From Vibrio penaeicida (lineage in GTDB: Bacteria > Pseudomonadota > Gammaproteobacteria > Enterobacterales > Vibrionaceae), in assembly GCF_002933855.1 (NCBI RefSeq), contig NZ_BFAQ01000013.1, forward strand, positions 202,806-266,805: a stretch of DNA of 64,000 bases. Direction: 5' to 3'. Positions 17,659 through 25,650 of this stretch are shown here, piece after piece. The translations under genes and the position numbers were made by a program. The notes below the pieces were generated by a model, which had not been told where the DNA came from, did not search any database, and saw only the letters and a list, made by a program, of their open reading frames with translations. Positions within the stretch are counted from its first letter, which is position 1, and the number at the start of each line of letters is the position of its first letter.

Positions 17659-20600
17659 CTACTTAACTTTTGAAATTCCAGTTAATATATCCATCGTATC
17701 ATTAGTTCGCAATGCTGCATCAATTACTTTTGTTGGACTACCATATTTGGAAAGCTGAGATTCATACGTAGGACCAGTTTTGTTACCATATTTGGTCAAA
17801 TTACGTCCGTACACCATCTCCAGAGCCTCTTCAGTTTTATAATGAGAAAGTCTATCTTGGTTTCTCATTTCTACTAGTTGTCTCGCTATCTCGCCTTCGT
17901 TTACTCCATCAGAACGAAGAGATCGAACAAAATTTTGCTTCTGATCAAGCCCAACATGATATTCCAAACGCACTTGCCTTGCCGAGGAGACCTGTTTAGC
18001 ATCTGTCCAATCAACTGACCAGTTGCTGGAATGAAACTGAGATTTTTCGGTAGGCATATAACCATATATGCCCTGCGAGTCCTTTATTAAATCATCTGGT
18101 AAATCAACATGCTTAGTTTTTATATTGATTTCTTGTTCTAATTTTTGAGCAACTTGCTCACTATTAGGTTTACTCTTGATAGCCTTCATTACAGTACGAC
18201 CACCTGCCAACGTCCCGACAATCTCGACTGATTTATGCGTGAGTGTTGCTGCAAGTGGTGAGCCAGTTGCGTCTAAAACTGCGTCTCCTGCACTTTCCAT
18301 CGTGCTCTCGTACGCCTGCACATAACCTGATAGGTGTTCACCTATCATTTGAGCTCCATCAGTCTTAGGTGTGTAGCTTAACGTATCTTGTATGCCTTCA
18401 ATCCAGTTTACAGAAGTGTTTAAATCACCGATTGCTAATGGCGCTAAACCTGCTAGACCAGCAACTATATCCACACCAGTGTTATAAACACCTGATATCA
18501 ATAATTCTGCAGTACCTTCAACGTACTTCCCACCAACATTAGAACCTATAGGTTGAGGATGTAATGGGTATGTCGGTGCATTCACTTTAGCCGCAGATGT
18601 AAAGTTACCCGACCCCATAGCATACACGACTCGTTTTTCTGGCTGTGCATCCGTTTCCCCGGCTTTTACTGCAGCATCTGGCTCTTCGCAACACAAACCT
18701 GATGGATCTATCCACATCACTGGGTTGGGAGCATATTGGTAATGGTTAATTCCACCAAGTAATCCGATTGGGTCGGGTTGGATAAAGCGACCTGTGACTG
18801 GGTCGTAGTATCTAGCTAGGTTGTAATGCAGCCCAGATTCTTGATCGAAGTATTGTCCTTGGAAGCGGATTGGGTTCGCGACCTCTTCTACCTCAACGGA
18901 TGCCTGCCCTTGTGGATTGTAGTTGGCTTGCCATACCACTTTGCCATTTAAATCGACCATTCGGATTGGGGTGCCTAGGTGGTCGTTTTGGTAGAAGTAG
19001 CATAGTCCATCCATCACCAGCATTAGCGGCGCGTGGCTATTGGGTTGATAAAGATACCAACGGTAGCTGCTCTGGGTGACTTCGCCAATCAGTTTGCTGC
19101 CTTGCCAGATAAACTGAGTGACACCCGTTTCTGTCGTCTTTTTGCTTCGGCGACCTAGCGCATCGTATTCGTAGTGGGCAAGCTTCCCATTGTGGTTGAC
19201 GGTCACTAGTTGATTCAGCGCGTTAAACTCACGTCTTTGCAAGTGGTCGCCACCTGCGACTTTTACTTGATTTCCTTGGTCGTCGTAGTGATAACGCAGA
19301 CCTTCGAATTCCAATATGCGGTCTTGCTCCACTACGATGTCATCGCCCACAGGGTTGCCAAAACTATCGAATCGATACTTATAGACATCGTCGGGTGTTT
19401 TAACACGGGTCAGTTGAGTCAGCTTGTCGTAATGAAAATGGGTATGCCCTAGTTCATTGTCAACATAGCTAGCAAGATTATGAGCGACATCGTATCGGTA
19501 TTGTCGGCTACGAGTGCCCCACTCCTGAGATTTCAGCCGCCCGATGCCATCGTACGCTCTGGTCTCGTTGAGATTATCGCCATAATTGAGAGAAGCCAAC
19601 CGCCCCATCTGGTCATATTGAATTTCGATGTTTGGCGATAACGCTTTATCTCGGCTTTGAGCGCTGCGGGCAATTGTGGTTAAGCGACCAAATTCATCGT
19701 AGCCAAAGTGCAGAAACTCGCCGCTCGGCAACTCAAGCGCTTCACAAAGCCCTTTATCGTTGTATTGATACCTAACACAGGCAGTCGATTGCCAGTCAGC
19801 GGTAGGGAGACCTCGCTCATTGTATTCAAAGGCTAGGCGCGTCGATTCATTTGATGCATGAAGAAGTTTACCTCCATGGCTATGCTGAAAATGACATTCA
19901 TTGAAAACATGCCCTGTTTTCCCTTTGAGCGAAGCAATATCACCGTGGGCATTGTAAGTGATTTTTACAGCTCGATTGCCGGATTGTAACTCACTGATGC
20001 GACCAGAAACATCATACTGGTAGTGTTGCTTTATCCCATCAAACCCTTGCGTTTGAGTTAACAGTCCATCCGGTGACAACTCTAAGCGATAGTCTAGGTT
20101 ATCACTTCGATGAATGGATTTGAGGTTGCGCTCTCCATCGTATTGAAAGTACAGCCCACTGCCATCACTGCGGTTTAACCCTTCTGGTTGAGAAAGCTCT
20201 CCCCATTCAAACCCTGTTAAACCACTTGGCGTTTGAATAGATGTAATACGTCCTGCATCATCGTAAGAATACGAATGTTCACGACATACGCTTTTATCAA
20301 AGTCGTGAAAGGTACGTTGACGAATTAACTGACCTTTGTCATTCTGTTCTAAAGTGACAAACATCCCGTCAGGGTATGCCATCCCGTTGATTTGATTAGA
20401 TTGGTTGTGACTGTATCGAATTAATGTGCCGTTCGTTTGTAAGCCCTGAAGTTGATTCTGTTCGTTCCACCACCAGCGCTCACGGTTGCCATTCGATTGT
20501 GTTCGCTCTATCAAGCGACCTTTTTTGTCATAGTGATATTGGCTGGAAATTTGGACTTCATTAACACTAGAAACAAGCTGGCCAAGGCTATTGAACTTGC

Positions 20601-22113
20601 GACGACTTGTTTGCCCATCTGGCGTAACTATCGCTTCTGGTCTGCCTGATTCATCGTAACGATACTGGGTAACAGCACCACTGCTACGTCGCTTCACTGC
20701 TAGCTGACCAAACTTGTTGTAAAAATGCTCAGTGAAGGTGCCATCAGGTTGGATTTCTTTGGCGAGCCGTCCTAACTCATCATATTGCCATTCTTGAATA
20801 CGCCCTTCTGGGCTGGTTTTCTTTAACAACTTGCCATTATTATCGTGATTGAAAAGCCAGCGATTACCTAAAGTATCGGTGTAACTGGATTCGCCATCGC
20901 CAAAGAAAAAACGATAGTCATAGGTATTATTGTCCCCGTAGTTTCGAATGCACTTGGCATTTTCCCCATCACCTTGCCATTCAAAGTAATGAGTGAACCC
21001 ACTTGGGCGCTTTCTTGTGAGAAGCAATGCATCATTACGGTAAGTATATGTTTCAACTAGCCCAAACTGATTGCTAGCGGACGTTAGTTCCCCTTCTTCG
21101 ACAGTATATTCTACAATGAGATCTTCGGTATTCGGACATCTTAGACCTATAAGCTGCCCTTCTTTATCGTATTGACAATACAAAGCGAGAACACTGTTTG
21201 AATGCAATTCAATCAGCCTTCCATTAGAAGAATATTTTAGGTCTATTTGCTTAAGCGCAATATCCCGTATTTGAATCAGTTTCCATACGTCACTCAATAG
21301 AAAGAACTTGTATTGCGTTCCATCTGACAGCGTGACAATTCTGTAACCATTCGCATGATGTAAGCAAGAAGCACCCGCTCTTATCTGGTAACTGATAGCC
21401 CCTTTGCCCACAGGTACGAACTCAACGGTATCGCCAAGATCATCGACAAAGCGCCAGCTTTCTACATTCTCTTCTTCATCCTTAATTTCTAAGAAGTCAA
21501 AACAATAACTATGCCTCCAACCAAGCCCCATTCCCTGGTCTTGCTGACAAAGTGAGGAGCGGTAATGGCGAACCCATTTCAAACCTTCTAGGTTTGTAAA
21601 GTCCTCAAGAGATAAGAGCTCTTCACCTGTCACCATTGAAACTGGGTCACCGCCCGTTTCGTGCTCTTTAGCACTCACAGGTGTATCGCTGTCGGACGAA
21701 ACACTTTCATTTTCTTGTGCCTCTTCAGATTTTCCATCTGAAGGCGCTTTTTCTTCTTCAGCCTCTTCATATACTACTTCTTCAAGCACTGGGCTAGAAA
21801 TAGAAGGAGTAGACACTTCGACAAAGCAAAACAGCTTTCCGTTAGCCAATGAGTTGGCTAGCGCTTGAATTTGGGCATTTTGACGCTCAAACACCTTAAG
21901 TGATGCTGAAGCATTAGTCGCACTAAAGGTAGATAATTGACTAAGCAAAGCCAAAGACTGTGAATCTGATTTTGCAAACAAGAAATGTGCAAAATTTATC
22001 GCTTCACGCTCGTCTTGGAACGACTTTAATTTCCCTTTTCCTTGCTTGGAGTTGGAAAAGGTATAAAGCTCCGATCCGCGTCGAATCGATTTACTGAAGT
22101 TATCCTTAATCAT
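17659..22113 (-). CDS. rhs: Rhs-family polymorphic toxin with unrecognised C-terminal domain
   Basis: A 1484-residue T6SS effector. Residues 1-160 are an unfamiliar helical and acidic linker region. GGDPVSMVTGEELLSLEDF near 165-185 opens the DUF6531/Rhs barrel, which continues as many YD repeats (RYDESGRP, YDDAGRI, YDEFGRL, YDALGRR). The core closes with the conserved PDPIGLLGGINHYQYAPNP and IDPSGL near residue 1139, where the polypeptide is usually self-cleaved. The remaining 345 or so residues hold a glycine- and alanine-rich hydrophobic stretch (about 1190-1300) and a final domain of about 137 residues from IYGYMP to the end, with RNQDRLSHY and YGRNLTKYGNKTGPT. I cannot assign an activity. 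There is no PAAR domain. An immunity-like gene follows. Confidence 0.93.
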   Translation of the reverse strand: MIKDNFSKSIRRGSELYTFSNSKQGKGKLKSFQDEREAINFAHFLFAKSDSQSLALLSQLSTFSATNASASLKVFERQNAQIQALANSLANGKLFCFVEVSTPSISSPVLEEVVYEEAEEEKAPSDGKSEEAQENESVSSDSDTPVSAKEHETGGDPVSMVTGEELLSLEDFTNLEGLKWVRHYRSSLCQQDQGMGLGWRHSYCFDFLEIKDEEENVESWRFVDDLGDTVEFVPVGKGAISYQIRAGASCLHHANGYRIVTLSDGTQYKFFLLSDVWKLIQIRDIALKQIDLKYSSNGRLIELHSNSVLALYCQYDKEGQLIGLRCPNTEDLIVEYTVEEGELTSASNQFGLVETYTYRNDALLLTRKRPSGFTHYFEWQGDGENAKCIRNYGDNNTYDYRFFFGDGESSYTDTLGNRWLFNHDNNGKLLKKTSPEGRIQEWQYDELGRLAKEIQPDGTFTEHFYNKFGQLAVKRRSSGAVTQYRYDESGRPEAIVTPDGQTSRRKFNSLGQLVSSVNEVQISSQYHYDKKGRLIERTQSNGNRERWWWNEQNQLQGLQTNGTLIRYSHNQSNQINGMAYPDGMFVTLEQNDKGQLIRQRTFHDFDKSVCREHSYSYDDAGRITSIQTPSGLTGFEWGELSQPEGLNRSDGSGLYFQYDGERNLKSIHRSDNLDYRLELSPDGLLTQTQGFDGIKQHYQYDVSGRISELQSGNRAVKITYNAHGDIASLKGKTGHVFNECHFQHSHGGKLLHASNESTRLAFEYNERGLPTADWQSTACVRYQYNDKGLCEALELPSGEFLHFGYDEFGRLTTIARSAQSRDKALSPNIEIQYDQMGRLASLNYGDNLNETRAYDGIGRLKSQEWGTRSRQYRYDVAHNLASYVDNELGHTHFHYDKLTQLTRVKTPDDVYKYRFDSFGNPVGDDIVVEQDRILEFEGLRYHYDDQGNQVKVAGGDHLQRREFNALNQLVTVNHNGKLAHYEYDALGRRSKKTTETGVTQFIWQGSKLIGEVTQSSYRWYLYQPNSHAPLMLVMDGLCYFYQNDHLGTPIRMVDLNGKVVWQANYNPQGQASVEVEEVANPIRFQGQYFDQESGLHYNLARYYDPVTGRFIQPDPIGLLGGINHYQYAPNPVMWIDPSGLCCEEPDAAVKAGETDAQPEKRVVYAMGSGNFTSAAKVNAPTYPLHPQPIGSNVGGKYVEGTAELLISGVYNTGVDIVAGLAGLAPLAIGDLNTSVNWIEGIQDTLSYTPKTDGAQMIGEHLSGYVQAYESTMESAGDAVLDATGSPLAATLTHKSVEIVGTLAGGRTVMKAIKSKPNSEQVAQKLEQEINIKTKHVDLPDDLIKDSQGIYGYMPTEKSQFHSSNWSVDWTDAKQVSSARQVRLEYHVGLDQKQNFVRSLRSDGVNEGEIARQLVEMRNQDRLSHYKTEEALEMVYGRNLTKYGNKTGPTYESQLSKYGSPTKVIDAALRTNDTMDILTGISKVK

Positions 22114-22127
22114 TAATTGCTAGCTCT

Positions 22128-23039
22128 TTATACACGCCATGTAAGTGCTGCTGCCGCCCTAAACTTGTTGTTAGACACGTCAAGTTGAAAACAGTGAAAG
22201 CCATCCACCGGATTTGTTCTTTGCTCACGCTCTAGCTGGAGAATTTTCCAAAGACCGTTGTTAGCCCCTAAATCACCAACTTCTGTTTCAGTGAAAGAAT
22301 AATCGCTCTGTTCGTTCACATATTTATGAATATGATGAATTTCGTTACTCCATTCTTCGACGACACTCTCTGGTGCACCAAACGGGAGGCAGATCTTTGT
22401 AAACGAAGAACGAGCTGATTTTGCTCCAGCCCTCATGAGAAAACGAATACTATCGCCGGATTGTTTGTCCAACGTCGATGCATCAATTTGTCCCCACTCA
22501 AAAACAAGACCATCTTTTGAACTAACGGCTTTGATGAGGAAAAAACTGTCATTAATCGAGATTTCAGGCTCTGCTACTTCATCTTGGGTACAAAACGCCG
22601 AAGACGAATCAATACCCAATAACCAAACCCCTGAATCAGAGTACTGCTGAATCAACTTATCGAGTTTGGCCAATGACATCAGAAACGAAGCTCGTCCATA
22701 CGTATAAATCAGCTTAGGCATAGAACTTCTTAATGGGTAAAAGTACTTTTTCAGTTCCTGATACAAAGGAGTGAAATCATCTGATGTTTGTTTTTCTGGC
22801 AAAAAAATAAGACAAGGAGCAGGTTCAGATACCTTCTCCAAGTCTGCGCGACACCTGTTAACAATACCGCAAAGCCGAGAAACTAAACTTTCTGATTGAC
22901 TTAAGATCATTCGGTTCGCAGGACCCGAAACATGCTGCGAACTCTCCATATTCATTTCGTACTTCGATGTTTTCATCAAAACACTGTTTAAATTTTGGTG
23001 ACCAGCTTTTAGTGATGCTGGTCTAAGCGTAAAAGGCAT
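22128..23039 (-). CDS. Putative thiolase-like T6SS effector adaptor
   Basis: A 303-residue protein encoded between vgrG and rhs, the position used by dedicated adaptors that load an effector on VgrG. It is not DUF4123, DUF1795 (EagR) or DUF2169 as far as I can read. Near the C-terminus, VGDLGANNGLWKILQLERE followed by a strand (GFHCFQLDVSNNKFRAAAALTWRV) resembles the glycine-rich helix and final strand of ketoacyl-synthase/thiolase folds, and ICLPFGAPE near residue 220 would be an earlier strand. The thiolase catalytic cysteine and histidines are not apparent, so it would be a non-enzymatic relative like the IdsC-type adaptor. The fold call is tentative; the adaptor role is inferred from position. 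Confidence 0.6.
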   Translation of the reverse strand: MPFTLRPASLKAGHQNLNSVLMKTSKYEMNMESSQHVSGPANRMILSQSESLVSRLCGIVNRCRADLEKVSEPAPCLIFLPEKQTSDDFTPLYQELKKYFYPLRSSMPKLIYTYGRASFLMSLAKLDKLIQQYSDSGVWLLGIDSSSAFCTQDEVAEPEISINDSFFLIKAVSSKDGLVFEWGQIDASTLDKQSGDSIRFLMRAGAKSARSSFTKICLPFGAPESVVEEWSNEIHHIHKYVNEQSDYSFTETEVGDLGANNGLWKILQLEREQRTNPVDGFHCFQLDVSNNKFRAAAALTWRV

Positions 23040-23080
23040 TCGTATTCCAATTAAAATGAAGCCCTCACTCTCTCGTTAAA

Positions 23081-24892
23081 CTAGTTGAGAGCGATCTTCC
23101 CTGCTTTTAAATCAATAGCCGAGCCATTTATTGCGATTTGATTGCCTTTAATATTAATTTCGCCAGAGCTAGACATCGTTATCGATGCACCTCCAACTTT
23201 AATCTCAATATTCTTGCCTGCACTCAGGGACAATACCTCTCCTACATCGATACTGAGGTTTTTCCCTACATTATGCGCTTCATTATTATTAACCGTTTCA
23301 ACTTTGTCTTTTTCCACCAAGATATCGGCACTATCTTCAACAACAGACTGGAAATCTTTTTGTGAATGCAGGTAAACCAACTCTTTTCCTGGCTTATCAT
23401 CAAACCTCAATTCATTGAAATCGCTCGCACCACCTTTCACACTTCGACTCTTAATGCCACTTTGCGTTTTTTTATCTGGAAGCGCATATGGGGTTGCATT
23501 AGCACCGTTATAAAGCGCTCCCATAACAATAGGTTGGTCAGGATCTCCGTTAATAAATTCAACGATTACCTCTTGCCCTACACGAGGAATAAATGTACTT
23601 CCCCAACCGTTTCCGGCACTTTGCTGGGCAACACGGATCCAACAAGAGCTTTGTGCATCTCGCTTTCCTTCTCGATCCCAATGAAACTGAACCTTGATAC
23701 GACCATGTTTATCCACATGAATATCGCCTTCGGTAGGTCCCGTAACGATCGCAGTCTGAATACCTTGAATTCTCGGCTTTCCAAGAGGAAGGGATGGTCT
23801 AAAGAGCTTTTTGACATCCATACAATAGAATTGGATTTCAACACCTTGTGCAGAGTTGCCATGGCTGCCAGTCTGATTAAAAACAGAAGCGTTTATGGAC
23901 ACATGAGAAAGAACAAACTCTTTGCCAACAAAGGCTTTGTCTTCGTGATCTTCAAATTTAAATGTTTGCCCTGTAGTAAACGTGCGGCAACTTGAGTTAC
24001 CAGAAAATACCTGGCTTTCTCTTTGTAAAGATTCAAGAACATGTTGATTTCGAAACGCATACTTATCAGTAGTTTCTTCTTCACCCATGTACTCATAATA
24101 TTCACTCATGGGTGGAGTGTAAGACACAGGCTTCATTAATACATTGTGGCTTGGTAAGCTATTTGGTTTGAGCATATCAAAGCCAGATAAACAACTTGCT
24201 TTAGTCGTAATAGTTTGTGTTTCTTGCCAAGAAGATATATGAGCTTGTTCTGAACTTCCTGTGGTATGAATAACTTCAGCTTCAACACTCGGTTGGTAAA
24301 AGCTCAAGTCATCAAATAACTCTAACTTGTGCCCAGATTCCTCATGAAGGAAGCTAAAACCAATCCCCTCTTCCGCCAGAAGTCTTAATATGAAATCGAG
24401 ATCTGTTTCATTATATTGAACTTTAAACGTGTACTTTGAATAAGACTTACTGAGCTTTAAATTAAACTCAACAGCATGCTCTCCCAATAATAAAGACACA
24501 ATCTCTTTAATATCTTTATTTTGGAAGATTCGATTGTTTTTTCGATAAGAACAGAGAGCCAATCTAGGTTGAATGGTCAACTCTATGTCTTTGTAATTTT
24601 CACCGTCATTGCTTGTTGATACTCGGCTACCTAAAATACGAGCACTTGTAACAACACCGTGGAAATATCTAGGCGTATCTGTTACCGCAATAGAATTATC
24701 CATAAGAATGACAGCTGGCTTACCAATTATTTGACTTAGTTCACCTTGAGTGCCGTTGAAATAGGCTAAAGCTTGTAGTGAGAAAAGTTCTGAAAGACCT
24801 TCATAATATTGAAAGCTATTCAGAATTATTGTGTCATATCCAAATGCGGTGGATATTTTTATGAAATTATTACTTTGTGTCGCTTTTTTCAT
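23081..24892 (-). CDS. vgrG: T6SS spike protein VgrG (TssI)
   Basis: Forms the trimeric spike at the tip of the Hcp tube. The 603-residue protein has the gp27-like base (SELFSLQALAYFNG, YNETDLDFILRLLAEEGIGFSFLHE), the gp5 OB-fold (WDREGKRDAQSSCWIRVAQ, GWGSTFIPRVGQEVIVEFINGDPDQPIVMGALYN) and a beta-helix ending in repeats rich in G, S, I and K. It stops at KIALN without an extra effector domain, so it is a structural VgrG carrying its cargo non-covalently. It follows hcp after about 55 bases and precedes the putative adaptor and rhs. Confidence 0.97.
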   Translation of the reverse strand: MKKATQSNNFIKISTAFGYDTIILNSFQYYEGLSELFSLQALAYFNGTQGELSQIIGKPAVILMDNSIAVTDTPRYFHGVVTSARILGSRVSTSNDGENYKDIELTIQPRLALCSYRKNNRIFQNKDIKEIVSLLLGEHAVEFNLKLSKSYSKYTFKVQYNETDLDFILRLLAEEGIGFSFLHEESGHKLELFDDLSFYQPSVEAEVIHTTGSSEQAHISSWQETQTITTKASCLSGFDMLKPNSLPSHNVLMKPVSYTPPMSEYYEYMGEEETTDKYAFRNQHVLESLQRESQVFSGNSSCRTFTTGQTFKFEDHEDKAFVGKEFVLSHVSINASVFNQTGSHGNSAQGVEIQFYCMDVKKLFRPSLPLGKPRIQGIQTAIVTGPTEGDIHVDKHGRIKVQFHWDREGKRDAQSSCWIRVAQQSAGNGWGSTFIPRVGQEVIVEFINGDPDQPIVMGALYNGANATPYALPDKKTQSGIKSRSVKGGASDFNELRFDDKPGKELVYLHSQKDFQSVVEDSADILVEKDKVETVNNNEAHNVGKNLSIDVGEVLSLSAGKNIEIKVGGASITMSSSGEINIKGNQIAINGSAIDLKAGKIALN

Positions 24893-24948
24893 TACAAACT
24901 TCTTACTGAGTTAAACAAGTGCGGGACAAAACTGCCCCGCAACATGAA

Positions 24949-25428
24949 TTACATTTGCTGACCTTTAACGCCGCTGTAACCGTAAACAAGAGGAGCAACA
25001 ACGTTGTTCTTGTCATCAGTTGGAGTAACTGTCATCATCATTTCTGTGTAAGAAATAGTGATAGTCTCAACTGGACGGTCATCTTGAATAGAAACAGCGT
25101 AGTTTGAAATCATTGCATCGGTAAGTTCGATCTTCATGATTTCTTCCACTTTTTCACCTTGCTTAGTGATATGGAATACAGCTGGTTTACCTTTACCGAT
25201 TGTCGCTTCTTTGAATAGATCTGGAGAAGCGCGGTCTTGCAGTTTAGTGATAGTCAAGTCATACAAACGAGTAGAGCTTGCTTCACGGTCTTGAGCAGTA
25301 CCTGTGTAAGAAGTAATTTCACGACCTACGCTCCAATCAACAGAAAGTAGAGTGATCAGATCTTTGTACTGCTCTGCAGTAGCTTCACCTTTAATATCCG
25401 CGTATTTAAGGTATGTATTTGCCTGCAT
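24949..25428 (-). CDS. hcp: T6SS tube protein Hcp (TssD)
   Basis: Stacks as hexameric rings to build the inner tube ejected by sheath contraction. The 159-residue protein begins MQANTYLKYADIKGEAT and contains SSTRLYDLTITKLQDRASPDLFKEA and ETITISYTEMMMTVTP, typical of the Hcp1 beta-barrel. An AGGAGA ribosome binding site lies six bases upstream of the ATG. It heads its own transcription unit, because a terminator separates it from clpV, in line with the large amounts of Hcp needed. Confidence 0.97.
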   Translation of the reverse strand: MQANTYLKYADIKGEATAEQYKDLITLLSVDWSVGREITSYTGTAQDREASSTRLYDLTITKLQDRASPDLFKEATIGKGKPAVFHITKQGEKVEEIMKIELTDAMISNYAVSIQDDRPVETITISYTEMMMTVTPTDDKNNVVAPLVYGYSGVKGQQM

Positions 25429-25595
25429 GCTAATCTCCTATAGCATTGATAAATTCAACTCATATTTATGAGCAAGTAATTTCCCTAAACTAAATAAACC
25501 AGTGTAGGGTTGTTAATTATAAATTAGTCATTTGCGACTGATTGAATACGCGTTTTTATAACTTATATTCAATCAATTTAATAGCTTAAATTAAT
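25429..25595 (-). promoter_or_regulatory. Probable promoter region of the hcp-vgrG-rhs unit
   Basis: This AT-rich gap lies between the clpV terminator and hcp and must hold the hcp promoter and leader. A small AGTC-ATTTGC-GACT hairpin occurs near 25527-25540. No sigma-54 type GG/GC pair with proper spacing was found, so the sigma factor is undecided. Confidence 0.45.
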
Positions 25596-25633
25596 AAAAA
25601 AACACTTAATTTGAATTGCACCGCAATTAAATT
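25596..25633 (-). terminator. Terminator downstream of clpV
   Basis: On the minus strand AATTTAATTGC, a GGT loop, and GCAATTCAAATT form an eleven-pair stem with one bulged C, followed after five bases by seven Ts. It ends the main T6SS operon before hcp. Confidence 0.75.
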
Positions 25634-25650
25634 TGCTATTGATAATTCGC

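Noticed and set aside
18870..20649. Plus-strand frames within rhs
   Set aside because: They are short, lie antisense to the YD-repeat region and reflect its periodic composition.
23366..23995. A 209-codon plus-strand frame opposite vgrG
   Set aside because: It is entirely antisense to a strongly supported vgrG gene and shows no protein features.
25429..25650. Sigma-54 promoter for hcp
   Set aside because: Many T6SS hcp genes use sigma-54, but no TGGC-N8-TGC arrangement with right spacing was found on the minus strand.
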